From: Sunxiuqinia sp963974515
GTDB taxonomy: Bacteria; Bacteroidota; Bacteroidia; Bacteroidales; Prolixibacteraceae
Assembly: GCF_963974515.1 (NCBI RefSeq)
Contig: NZ_CAXBDD010000004.1
Span: 62,001-126,000 of the forward strand
DNA length: 64,000 bases
Reading direction: 5' to 3'
Both the position numbers and the translations under genes were made by a program. This document shows positions 45,875 through 54,647 of this stretch, in pieces. The notes under the pieces were generated by a model, which saw nothing but the letters and a program-made list of their open reading frames with translations, was not told the origin of the DNA and did no database searches. Numbering within the stretch: the first letter of the stretch is position 1; every line of letters starts with the position of its first letter.

Positions 45875-46549
45875 TTACAGAAACAACACCAACATTAATA
45901 CCACACTTAAGGGAATCGTAAGGTTATCAGACCCTCTCCAGCTAATCAGTTCTGCCAGCGTACCAGCTATGGCAATCGATAGGGCCAGCCAAAATATTTT
46001 CAAATCGAACAATTCCCGGTGGAAATAAAGTGCGATGATGCTGACAATAAAACTGGTTACCAAAAATGCCCCTGACCCCAGCCATGTTTTATTTAGTTTT
46101 TTCCCAAATAGTTTAATTCTTCCATTATATTCTTTGATATTGATACCGAGGATGGCTGCCATGGGATCGCAAATCGCGAGAATCAACATGGGCAAAATAA
46201 ACAGGAATTTGTCTTCCATTAGGTCGGCGATCAAAAATGTAATATAAATTGAAAGGGGCAGCAGGTAACTTCCAACCGATTTCCGCTTAATGTCATGAAT
46301 GGATTTCAGCAGCTTGCTGTATTGTGTAATAAAGAGTGCGGCAAAAAACAGCAAGGCCAGCACCAAAACATACCAATGCGATGGAAAGATGTAAGGAAAC
46401 GGCACAACAGCCAGGGTTGCCGTAAAATGGGCGAACTTACGGGTGATTTCACCTTTTAGCTTAAGCCGCCTGTAGTTGATCTCGTTGAATACGAGCAAAA
46501 GAACGATTCCGACCAAATATACAAATGATAAAACAACGACATTCCCCAT
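45875..46549 (-). CDS. DGK1/SEC59/VTE5-like CTP-dependent lipid kinase
   Basis: A 224-residue protein of about seven membrane helices. It has the set of residues typical of the dolichol/phytol/diacylglycerol kinase family: RKFAHF near residue 37, DPMAAILG near 133, and ELISWRGSDNLTIPL near the end. These enzymes transfer phosphate from CTP to a lipid alcohol (dolichol, phytol or diacylglycerol). Bacterial members are little studied. The neighbouring CdsA-like and CDP-alcohol transferase genes could use the product, giving alcohol to phosphate to CDP-lipid to head-group lipid. Confidence 0.75.
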   Translation of the reverse strand: MGNVVVLSFVYLVGIVLLLVFNEINYRRLKLKGEITRKFAHFTATLAVVPFPYIFPSHWYVLVLALLFFAALFITQYSKLLKSIHDIKRKSVGSYLLPLSIYITFLIADLMEDKFLFILPMLILAICDPMAAILGINIKEYNGRIKLFGKKLNKTWLGSGAFLVTSFIVSIIALYFHRELFDLKIFWLALSIAIAGTLAELISWRGSDNLTIPLSVVLMLVLFL

Positions 46550-46559
46550 ACGCTATCTC

Positions 46560-47288
46560 TTAGAAATTTAGAATATAAACACAAAACGTGACCCAAGCTC
46601 CTCCGGCAATCAGGCTGTCGAACCGATCAAGAAAGCCACCATGTCCGGGAATTAAATTTCCAAAATCCTTTTCCCTGAATTTTCGCTTATAAAATGAAGC
46701 GGCCAAGTCACCGGCAAAGGCAAAAAAAACAATGCCTACAGCCAATAAAACCGACATAAAAAGCGTGCCTCCGTACAACCGACTCAGCAGCAAACTGCTT
46801 GCAAGTGCCACAATGGCTCCCCCGATTAATCCCCCGACTGTTTTTGCCGGACTGACGGTCGGAAAAAGCTTTTGTTTTCCCCAAAGCTGCCCGGTTATTT
46901 GACTGAAACTATCGAATATGGACAGAACCAAAAACGAAAACAAAATCAATTCTTTCTGAAGTCGACTGAAAAAAAAGAATCCAGCAGCCAGGGAAATAAA
47001 AACAACTAGTGCAACTAAAAAGAACCGTTTTTGTTTAAATCCATCGTTCCAAAACAGTTTCAGCAGCTCAAAAAGACCAGCAATAATAATTACGACGGCC
47101 AGATAGTTGAACAGAACAGGTCTTAAAACGATACTAAAAAACAGTAGGTTAATGATGAAGAAGTAGGTCGCGAATTTTGTGTAACTTTTTCGGGCGGTCG
47201 CGGAGTCTTTCTTTCGATTGATAAGATAGAAACCAATTCCGCCAAGAAAGAAATAGATGAGAATGATCAGGTATATTGTTTGAATCAT
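46560..47288 (-). CDS. CdsA-like CTP:phosphatidate cytidylyltransferase
   Basis: 242 residues from the ATG at 47288; an open frame runs back 30 bases into the TauE-like gene but ATG 47288 is followed directly by the first membrane helix. About seven membrane helices are seen. The family signature is nearly complete near residue 200: SFYKRKFREKDFGNLIPG, then HGGFLDRFDSL. It makes CDP-diacylglycerol or a similar CDP-lipid from the phosphate and CTP. As most genomes have a cdsA elsewhere, this may be a second, pathway-specific copy. It is 11 bases upstream of the DGK1-like kinase. Confidence 0.9.
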   Translation of the reverse strand: MIQTIYLIILIYFFLGGIGFYLINRKKDSATARKSYTKFATYFFIINLLFFSIVLRPVLFNYLAVVIIIAGLFELLKLFWNDGFKQKRFFLVALVVFISLAAGFFFFSRLQKELILFSFLVLSIFDSFSQITGQLWGKQKLFPTVSPAKTVGGLIGGAIVALASSLLLSRLYGGTLFMSVLLAVGIVFFAFAGDLAASFYKRKFREKDFGNLIPGHGGFLDRFDSLIAGGAWVTFCVYILNF

Positions 47289-47307
47289 CTTTTTGGTTTT
47301 AATCAGA

Positions 47308-48105
47308 TTAGCGAACAATCATCAAAATACCGATAGCTGCCATGACCGCTGCATACAAGTACCTGACTTTGTTCTCGGAACGATCCGTTTTTACCTTCGT
47401 TAAAATTCTGGGGCCCAAAATGGCTCCGGCGATTGATCCGGCTGTTAAAAAATAAACCAGCATCAGGTCGATTCGTCCAACCAAAAAATGCGCTCCAACC
47501 GCAAACAGCGTGTTCACCAGGACCACCATCAGCGAAGTGCCGATAACCAGCTTGAATGGGATTCGCATGGAAAACAAGCCCGCCAGAACCGGAGCTGTTC
47601 CGCTTGTTCCAAAAGTACCTGTGATGAAGCCCGCAAACAATCCGAAAATTGATCCTTTCACCTTTCTTCGCATTCCGGAGTCTTCGGACCGAAGCACCTT
47701 ACCGGCCTCGGATCGCTTTTTTTTCCAGGTACCATGAACCATGTTCAACGCAATAAAGATTGAATAAATACCAAAGCCGGCTTTTAGTTGTTCCGGACTA
47801 ACCATGCCGGTAATACGGGCTCCCGCAAACGCACCCAAAATACCAGTGAGCGAAAACATCAGTCCAATCCGAAAGTTGATATTGGTTTTCTGGTAGTGGC
47901 CCAACGCGCCAACCATACAAATGGGCAGGGTAGCAACCAACGAAGTAATAACAGCCGTTTGAACCGGCACGCCAATTAGAAGTGTCAGAATGGGCAGAAA
48001 GAAAAAACCTCCACCGCCTCCAAGCATGGTTCCAAACAGACCAATCAGAAAACCAACCAGTGGAAGGATAAAATAAACAGGCTCAATGGAGGAATGAAAA
48101 ATCAT
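47308..48105 (-). CDS. TauE/SafE-family sulfite/organosulfonate exporter-like membrane protein
   Basis: A 265-residue protein with about eight membrane helices in two repeats (FLIGLFGTMLGGGGGFFFLPILTLL, then FAGFITGTFGTSGTAPVLAGL). The glycine-rich repeats are the family mark. Members export sulfite, sulfoacetate or similar anions, though many are uncharacterised. It sits upstream of the lipid genes and 65-plus bases after a DUF6134-like gene, near a sulfatase. The link to sulfonates is suggestive only. Confidence 0.85.
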   Translation of the reverse strand: MIFHSSIEPVYFILPLVGFLIGLFGTMLGGGGGFFFLPILTLLIGVPVQTAVITSLVATLPICMVGALGHYQKTNINFRIGLMFSLTGILGAFAGARITGMVSPEQLKAGFGIYSIFIALNMVHGTWKKKRSEAGKVLRSEDSGMRRKVKGSIFGLFAGFITGTFGTSGTAPVLAGLFSMRIPFKLVIGTSLMVVLVNTLFAVGAHFLVGRIDLMLVYFLTAGSIAGAILGPRILTKVKTDRSENKVRYLYAAVMAAIGILMIVR

Positions 48106-48116
48106 AAACTTCAGTT

Positions 48117-48722
48117 TTAGTCGGTACGCTCCATATAAATCGTCGCGATCGGGTGCTCAAGGATCGCTGTCTCCAAAACTCCATCTTTATACCGATATTC
48201 GTTTGTTCGACGACCTTTGCGATCAGTGATCGCATAGGTATTTTCAGCGATGTATTGAATCGATTTCATTTCTCCGTTTCGCTCGTTATACATCAGCGAA
48301 TCCTGTTTTGGCTCGTTGAAATACAACAAACTTCCGCTGTATGTAATATTTTTGTTCACCCATGTCGAATCTCCATCCTTGATCAAAAGGTAGGCTTCGT
48401 CCATTCTTTTCAGTTGCGTATCAGAGTTAATGCTGCCATTCTTCAACGTTTGCACACGATACTTCAATAAATTACCATTCTGGTAATGGCTTTGTTGTGT
48501 GTATTTCACCTTGTAAGAAAAAACGATTCGGATTTCAATATCAGTCACTGCATCAATACTTATTTCGTTGTCCAACTTTGTCTGATTGACGGTAAACTCT
48601 CCAATATTCATCCCTAAAGCCCGAATCCGGTATTTGGCTTCTGAAATCGCGGGCTGCGCAAAAACAGTTCCCCAAAAAAAGAATCCAATTAGAAAGGTCC
48701 AAACGTATTTTGTGTCTCTCAT
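48117..48722 (-). CDS. exported DUF6134/DUF3108-like protein
   Basis: 201 residues from the ATG at 48722, which begins a clean signal peptide (WTFLIGFFFWGTVFAQ). The open frame runs 15 codons further upstream without signal-peptide character. The rest is beta-rich and resembles periplasmic DUF6134-type proteins that bind or carry lipids or polymers (ALGMNIGEFTVN; YNERNGEMKSIQYIAENTYAI). The function is unknown. It stands first in the lipid cluster in transcript order, 11 bases before the TauE-like gene. Confidence 0.7.
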   Translation of the reverse strand: MRDTKYVWTFLIGFFFWGTVFAQPAISEAKYRIRALGMNIGEFTVNQTKLDNEISIDAVTDIEIRIVFSYKVKYTQQSHYQNGNLLKYRVQTLKNGSINSDTQLKRMDEAYLLIKDGDSTWVNKNITYSGSLLYFNEPKQDSLMYNERNGEMKSIQYIAENTYAITDRKGRRTNEYRYKDGVLETAILEHPIATIYMERTD

Positions 48723-48786
48723 CCTGCTATCGACTATAAATTCAGTGATGAACTTCTCAATTTCCAAAACCTGTGAAGTGGCCTAC

Positions 48787-50223
48787 TTACTCGTCTCCAA
48801 AAGGAAACGGCTCAGAAGGCACGCGGGCATCAGCCAGAAGCGCTTTCATTTCTTCAACAATTTCTGGATGTTCACTGGCCACATTGTTTTCTTCGCCCAA
48901 ATCAACCGACAAATCGTACAGTTCGAAAGTCTGCTTTTCGGGATTAAAAACCTGATAGGTGACAAATTTCCAGTTATCTTTCCGAATAGCCTGACGTCCA
49001 CCCTGCTCATGAAACTCCCAATACAGCTGATCGTGTTGCTGCTGATCCTCCTCGCCAAGCAAGGCAGGCAAAAATGAAATACCCTGAATATCTTGTGGAG
49101 CCTCTGCACCTGCCATTTCAGCAAAAGTTGGCAGCACATCCCAAAAAGCCGAAACATGATCAGATACACTGCCGGCAACAATATTGGCCGGCCAACGGGC
49201 AATCATCGGCACGCGGATGCCTCCTTCGTACAAATCGCGTTTGTAACCTTTCAAGGGGCCATTGCTGTCAAAATAATCCGGATCGGCACCACCTTCCAGG
49301 TGCGGACCATTGTCTGAAGTGAACACAACGAGGGTGTTTTCTTCGATCCCAAGTTCTGCCAGCTTCTTCATTACGTCACCAACCTGCTGGTCCAACAGGG
49401 TTACCATGGCTGCAAATGCGGCATGCGACTCTTCCTGATAGCCGTAAGCTCCTTCGCGAAAGCGTGCATCACCCGGTTCCGCCCCGTCATAGACGCGTTC
49501 AGGTAGATATTTACCTCTGAATTCGGCCATATATTCTTCCGGAATCAGCAATTCGGCATGCGGAATCACATTAGGATAAAACAAAAAGAACGATGTATCC
49601 TTGTTGGCCTCGATAAAACGCAATGCTTGTTCATGAATCAACGTCGGTGCATAAGTTTCAAACTGATCCCCGGCATTGCCTTCCAATTCAATTTTCTCCT
49701 GGTTATGCCACAAATGCCCGGGATAGTAATTGTGTGCCAAACTCTGGCAGTTATACCCGTAAAACTCGTCAATCCCCTGTTTGTTTGGATCACCTTCGGT
49801 ATCCACGAAGCCAAGCCCCCATTTGCCAAAAGCGCCGGTCACATAGCCAGCTTCTTTTAGGATTTCGGGCAAGGTGAGCGACTCAGCTGGTAAAGGCCAC
49901 TGCCCTTCGGGATCCCAACCTTTGTTCCCGCGAATCGGCGTATGCCCGGTATCCAGTCCGGTCATCAGCGATGAGCGCGACGGAGCACAAACCGTCGTTC
50001 CAGCATAATGCTGGGTAAACAGCATCCCCTGACTGGCCAGCCTGTCAATATTCGGTGTTTGAAATTTTTGCTGTCCGTAACAACTTAAATCGCCATAACC
50101 CAAATCGTCGGCCAAAATGTAGACAATGTTGGGTTTTGGTGCTTGCTTTTCCTTTTCGGGGGAAGTCTGACAGGCCGTAAAAACAGACAAAGCGGCCAAG
50201 CCACTGAAAATCGTTTGATTCAT
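48787..50223 (-). CDS. lipoprotein arylsulfatase (type I sulfatase)
   Basis: A 478-residue exported enzyme; the signal peptide ends in ALSVFTAC with a lipobox. The sulfatase signature is CAPSRSSLMTG near residue 81: the Cys (C-x-P-S-R) is turned to formylglycine by an anaerobic maturase encoded elsewhere. Metal residues are in ILADDLGYGDLSCYG near 38 and TSDNGPH near 305. It removes sulfate from sulfated sugars, as on algal polysaccharides or host mucins. It is 65 bases upstream of the DUF6134-like gene. Confidence 0.94.
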   Translation of the reverse strand: MNQTIFSGLAALSVFTACQTSPEKEKQAPKPNIVYILADDLGYGDLSCYGQQKFQTPNIDRLASQGMLFTQHYAGTTVCAPSRSSLMTGLDTGHTPIRGNKGWDPEGQWPLPAESLTLPEILKEAGYVTGAFGKWGLGFVDTEGDPNKQGIDEFYGYNCQSLAHNYYPGHLWHNQEKIELEGNAGDQFETYAPTLIHEQALRFIEANKDTSFFLFYPNVIPHAELLIPEEYMAEFRGKYLPERVYDGAEPGDARFREGAYGYQEESHAAFAAMVTLLDQQVGDVMKKLAELGIEENTLVVFTSDNGPHLEGGADPDYFDSNGPLKGYKRDLYEGGIRVPMIARWPANIVAGSVSDHVSAFWDVLPTFAEMAGAEAPQDIQGISFLPALLGEEDQQQHDQLYWEFHEQGGRQAIRKDNWKFVTYQVFNPEKQTFELYDLSVDLGEENNVASEHPEIVEEMKALLADARVPSEPFPFGDE

Positions 50224-50429
50224 TTTTTCAAGTTTGATTTGAGTAGTAGATTTCTTTTAGCGTGACCAAAATAAGCAATAATGCCCCAACAACAAAGCTG
50301 CCGGGGCAATATCCATTAAAATGTTTGTCCGCTTACTTCCAATTTATGCGATTCTGGCTGTCAATCATCGTCATTTGTGGTCATAGGCCGTTTAAAAACA
50401 ACTTAATGACCAGCTAATGACAATACTGC

Positions 50430-52106
50430 TTAAACCGTCACACAGCCTTCGGAAGCGTTCGATACCAGCTGCACATACTTTTTGAGAATGCCGGAAGTCG
50501 CTTTGCTGGCTGGCTTCACCCAGGACTTTCGGCGTTCGGCAATTTCCACTTCACTCAAGTCAACCGAAAGTTGGTTTTGGGTGATATCGATGGTGATCAT
50601 ATCGCCATTCCGGACCAGTCCAATCAGCCCACCTTCAACAGCTTCGGGAGTGATGTGCCCCACCACGAATCCGTGTGAGCCTCCTGAAAACCGGCCATCG
50701 GTAATCAGCGCCACATCCTTGCCCAGGCCGGCTCCAATCACTGCGCTGGTTGGCTTTAGCATCTCCGGCATGCCCGGCCCGCCTTTGGGCCCCGAATTCC
50801 GGATTACAATCACCTCGCCTTTTTGAACTTCAGATAAAATTCCCTTAATGGCTAGAAATTCATCTTCGTACACCCGCGCCGGGCCGGTAAACGATTCGCC
50901 TTCTTTACCCGTAATCTTGGCTACGGCGCCATCTTCAGCCAGGTTGCCATACAAAACCTGCAGGTGCCCGGTCTTTTTGATCGGGTTGCTCAAAGGCCGG
51001 ATAATTTTTTGATCCTGATCGAGGTCTGGCACCCGATCGAGGTTTTCACCCAAGGTTTTTCCGGTCACCGTCAGACAGTTTCCATCCAGAAAACCTTCTT
51101 TGAGCATAAACTTCATCACCGCCGGCACACCACCCTGATCATGCAGGTCTTCCATCAGGTATTCGCCGCTGGGTTTCAAATCGGCCAGGTAAGGTGTTGT
51201 GTTGCTGATTCGTTGAAAATCATCAATCGTCAAATTGACCCCCACTGCTTTAGCCATTGCAACCAGGTGAATCACCGCATTGGTCGATCCTCCCAGAATC
51301 ATAATCAGGCGAATGGCATTCTCAAAAGCAGTCTTGGTCATGATGTCCCGGGGTTTAATGTCTTTGAGAAGCAATTCGTTGATCGCTTCGCCCAACTGAA
51401 CGCACTCCGATTTTTTTTCCTTGCTCAAAGCCGGATTTGAAGATGTATAAGGCAAGCTCATTCCCATGCATTCAATGGCAGCAGCCATGGTGTTGGCCGT
51501 GTACATGCCCCCGCAAGCGCCGGCTCCCGGAATACAATGCTGAATGATTCCCTTGTAGTCATCGTCGCTCATGTCGCCTTTGATGCGTTCTCCATAGGCT
51601 TCAAAAGCCGACACAATATTCAAATCCCGGTTTTTCCACCGTCCCTTTTTCACCGTTCCTCCGTACATCAAAATCCCCGGACGGTTCAGCCGCCCCAAGG
51701 CAATCATGGCTCCCGGCATGTTTTTATCGCAGCCCACAATCGGGATTACCGCATCGTAAAACTGCGCGCTCACTACGGTTTCAATCGAATCAGCTATAAT
51801 TTCGCGCGAGGGAAGCGAATACTTCATGCCTTCGGTGCCATTAGTAATGCCATCGCTGACACCAATGGTATGAAAAATCAATCCATACAAATCCTTTTGA
51901 GCATCCACTCCCCGCTTGACCGCATCGGCCAAACCATTCAGGTGCATGTTGCAGGGATTCCCCTGAAAGCCCGTACTCACAATTCCCACCTGGGCCTTTT
52001 TGAGGTCACTTTCGCTCATGCCAATGGCATAAAGCATGGCTTGCGATGCGGGAAGCGTCTCGTCCTGGGTAATTTTTTCGCTATATCGATTCAATTTCTT
52101 TTCCAT
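50430..52106 (-). CDS. ilvD: dihydroxy-acid dehydratase
   Basis: A 558-residue IlvD/Edd-family enzyme of the usual length. Fe-S ligands and active-site segments are visible: GCDKNMPGAM near residue 122 and CIPGAGACGGMYTANTM near 192, plus GRFSGGSHGFVVGH near 472. It dehydrates dihydroxy acids to the 2-keto acids of valine and isoleucine. Other ilv/leu genes are not in the window. It follows iorB after 81 bases, an odd partner since iorAB uses 2-keto acids from amino acid breakdown. Confidence 0.96.
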   Translation of the reverse strand: MEKKLNRYSEKITQDETLPASQAMLYAIGMSESDLKKAQVGIVSTGFQGNPCNMHLNGLADAVKRGVDAQKDLYGLIFHTIGVSDGITNGTEGMKYSLPSREIIADSIETVVSAQFYDAVIPIVGCDKNMPGAMIALGRLNRPGILMYGGTVKKGRWKNRDLNIVSAFEAYGERIKGDMSDDDYKGIIQHCIPGAGACGGMYTANTMAAAIECMGMSLPYTSSNPALSKEKKSECVQLGEAINELLLKDIKPRDIMTKTAFENAIRLIMILGGSTNAVIHLVAMAKAVGVNLTIDDFQRISNTTPYLADLKPSGEYLMEDLHDQGGVPAVMKFMLKEGFLDGNCLTVTGKTLGENLDRVPDLDQDQKIIRPLSNPIKKTGHLQVLYGNLAEDGAVAKITGKEGESFTGPARVYEDEFLAIKGILSEVQKGEVIVIRNSGPKGGPGMPEMLKPTSAVIGAGLGKDVALITDGRFSGGSHGFVVGHITPEAVEGGLIGLVRNGDMITIDITQNQLSVDLSEVEIAERRKSWVKPASKATSGILKKYVQLVSNASEGCVTV

Positions 52107-52187
52107 AACAATTTCATTCAGGTCATTAATACTGATTTGTTAACGTTTCCTGTCGCATATTGTTTGGAAGAGAAAACTGCGCGCGGT

Positions 52188-52769
52188 CTATTTATTTTCC
52201 TCGGAGAATTGCCGGCCTGCGCGAATTGCTTTCAGGTTGACTTCAACAATCTGCTCTCCTTTTCGGGCAAAAACCTCGCGGATACCATCCTCCAATTTTG
52301 CAAAATCGATGTCGATAAACGGGCTGGCAGCGCCGAGCATCACCATGTTTGACGCGCGGGCATTGCCGGCTTCCTTCGCGATCCGGTCGGCATCGATGGC
52401 AATAAAGCGGGGAAGCTTGTGAATTTCTTCCATCACCTTTTCGAACTCCGGATAGTTGGGAATATTCACAAAAGGCGTGGTGTTCGTCACCAGATAGCCA
52501 ACTGCCGAAAGGAAAGGCAGATAACGAAGCGACTCCATCGGCTCGACCGATAGAATCAGGTCGGCAGTTCCCATCTGAATCAAATCCGAAGCTATGGGTT
52601 TGTCGGAAATACGCATATGCGAAACCACCGCTCCACCGCGCTGGCTCATGCCATGTGTTTCAGCTTGTTTCAGGTACAGGTTGTTTTCGAGGGCGGCTGT
52701 TCCCAAAGCGGCGGCAATGGATAAAATTCCTTGTCCGCCAACTCCGGCTAATATGATGTTTGATTTCAT
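52188..52769 (-). CDS. iorB: indolepyruvate:ferredoxin oxidoreductase, beta subunit
   Basis: 193 residues from the ATG at 52769; the longer frame overlaps the iorA end and is rejected. It has the gamma/beta-type 2-oxoacid oxidoreductase domain: ILAGVGGQGILSIAAALG at the start, AETHGMSQRGGAVVSHMRI near 50. With IorA it turns aryl pyruvates to acyl-CoA while reducing ferredoxin. It is 11 bases after iorA. Confidence 0.92.
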   Translation of the reverse strand: MKSNIILAGVGGQGILSIAAALGTAALENNLYLKQAETHGMSQRGGAVVSHMRISDKPIASDLIQMGTADLILSVEPMESLRYLPFLSAVGYLVTNTTPFVNIPNYPEFEKVMEEIHKLPRFIAIDADRIAKEAGNARASNMVMLGAASPFIDIDFAKLEDGIREVFARKGEQIVEVNLKAIRAGRQFSEENK

Positions 52770-52780
52770 TTTTTCAGTTT

Positions 52781-54391
52781 TTAATGGTTGGCATGACGGC
52801 TTACGTTTCTCTTGCGGCGGCTGGCCCGCTGAATACATTCGCGGCGTGGGATAATAACCGAAACGCCATCGTATTCCAGCTCCTCGCGAAACAGTTTCAC
52901 CAGTTCGGCATGATTCTTTTTCAGTGGAACAATCACATGAATGTGCGCCGGGTCAACACCCAAACCTTCGCAAATGCTTTCAATTTTACCGAAGGCTGAA
53001 GAATCCTGTCCGCCAGTCATGGATACCGATTCGTTATCGGAAATTACCACTGTGATGTTTGACTTCTCATTCACCGCATCGAGCAAACCAGTAATTCCCG
53101 AATGGGCAAAAGTGGAGTCACCAATAACAGCTACTGCGGGAATCAATCCGGCATCAGCCGCGCCCTTCGCCATTGTAATAGAAGCTCCCATATCAACACA
53201 TGAACTGATGGTTTCGTAAGGAGGAAGAGCTCCCAGCGTGTAGCAACCAATATCGGAAAACACGCGGCCCTTTCCATAGTCGGCCAACACTTCGTTCATG
53301 GCTTCGTAAGCATCCTGGTGGCCGCAGCCCTGGCACAAAGCCGGCGGGCGATTGGCTACCACCGAAGGAACCTGAATTCCCACGTAAATATCCTTACCCA
53401 ATGCTTTCGCCACCAAATCGGGGTTCAGCTCACCATCGCGTGGCAGAGTCCCATCCAATCGGCCTTTGATTGGCGTTCCACAGGCAAAATAGCCTTTCAA
53501 CTGTTCTTCGACCAGCGGATACCCTTCTTCCAACACCAAAATCGTATCGCATTCAGTTTCCAACTTCTTCAATTGTTTTTCGGGAAGCGGATACTGCGAA
53601 ATTTTCAACACCGGATAAGGACAAGCTTCATCGGGATAATTCTCCATCAGGTAGTTGTACGAAATTCCACAGCAGATAATCCCCATACGTTTGTCGGCTG
53701 CATCGTGATATTGGTTGTAATTTGATTCTTCGGAAAGTTTCACAAATGAGGCTTGCTTTTCGAGCAGCGACTTGTACCGTCGGCGCGCAATGGCCGGAAG
53801 CAGCACAAACTGGCGCGGATCTTGCGGCATGCTCAGCTGATTTTCATCCAACACGGGTTTGTATTCCACCCCGGCCCTGGAGTGAGCCAGGCGTGTGGTT
53901 ATTCGCAACATCACCGGTACTCCGGTTTCTTCCGAAAGCGCAAAACCCTCGCGAGCCATGTCGTAAGCTTCCTGCTGGTTCGATGGCTCCAGCACCGGAA
54001 TCATGGCAAACTGTCCGTAGTACCGCGAATCCTGCTCGTTTTGCGACGAATGCATGGACGGGTCATCGGCAACCGTCAGCACAAAGCCTCCATTTACGCC
54101 GGTAATGGCCGAATTAATAAAGGCGTCGGCCGCCACGTTCAATCCCACGTGTTTCATACAGGCCATGGTTCGCTTTCCGGCGTAACTCATACCCAGGGCC
54201 GTTTCGTAGGCCGTTTTCTCGTTGGCTGACCATTTGCTGTGTAACTGGCGTTCAATGGCCAACTCATTTTCCTGAATATATTCGGTAATTTCAGTTGATG
54301 GTGTTCCCGGATAGGCATATACGCCCGACATCCCTCCGTCAATCGCACCCTGCCCGATCGCTTCAACTCCAAGTAATAAATGCTTATGCAT
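52781..54391 (-). CDS. iorA: indolepyruvate:ferredoxin oxidoreductase, alpha subunit
   Basis: A 536-residue subunit with pyrimidine-binding part (GGMSGVYAYPGTPSTEITEY near 20), TPP domain (GDSTFAHSGITGLLDAVN near 418) and cysteines CQGCGHQ near 353. It oxidatively decarboxylates indolepyruvate, phenylpyruvate and related acids from aromatic amino acid breakdown. Many archaeal IorA carry two C-terminal ferredoxin clusters and exceed 600 residues. Here the protein ends in RRECIQRASRRKRNVSRHANH, with a single Cys and no CxxCxxC set, so electrons must pass another way. Confidence 0.92.
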   Translation of the reverse strand: MHKHLLLGVEAIGQGAIDGGMSGVYAYPGTPSTEITEYIQENELAIERQLHSKWSANEKTAYETALGMSYAGKRTMACMKHVGLNVAADAFINSAITGVNGGFVLTVADDPSMHSSQNEQDSRYYGQFAMIPVLEPSNQQEAYDMAREGFALSEETGVPVMLRITTRLAHSRAGVEYKPVLDENQLSMPQDPRQFVLLPAIARRRYKSLLEKQASFVKLSEESNYNQYHDAADKRMGIICCGISYNYLMENYPDEACPYPVLKISQYPLPEKQLKKLETECDTILVLEEGYPLVEEQLKGYFACGTPIKGRLDGTLPRDGELNPDLVAKALGKDIYVGIQVPSVVANRPPALCQGCGHQDAYEAMNEVLADYGKGRVFSDIGCYTLGALPPYETISSCVDMGASITMAKGAADAGLIPAVAVIGDSTFAHSGITGLLDAVNEKSNITVVISDNESVSMTGGQDSSAFGKIESICEGLGVDPAHIHVIVPLKKNHAELVKLFREELEYDGVSVIIPRRECIQRASRRKRNVSRHANH

Positions 54392-54423
54392 AGTGTTGAT
54401 TTATTGATTTCGTTTTGAGACTT

Positions 54424-54453
54424 CAAAATTAGCAGTCCAAACCTTAGAACCAA
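54424..54453 (-). promoter_or_regulatory. promoter of iorA-iorB
   Basis: Minus-strand TTG (54453-54451), a 19-base spacer and TAATTTTG (54431-54424) match the Bacteroidota -33/-7 consensus exactly. Start codon is 33 bases on. Confidence 0.65.
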
Positions 54454-54647
54454 TATAAATTACTTGGCTCGGGAAATTGAAAACCGCTGTTTCTAAGCAC
54501 GTACGGAGCAGACTGAAAAAACATCGGGGCCTTTTCCAAAAAAATCCGGACATTTCCAGCCAGACTGTCAGTGATCAGCAGTCGGTCAATCCTGTGCCTG
54601 TGGTTTGGATCCTTGGAACATGAAATCTGGAATTTTGAATCTGAAAC

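Noticed and set aside
51537..52352. 271-codon plus-strand frame
   Set aside because: Antisense to ilvD and iorB; no domain, and spans two real genes.
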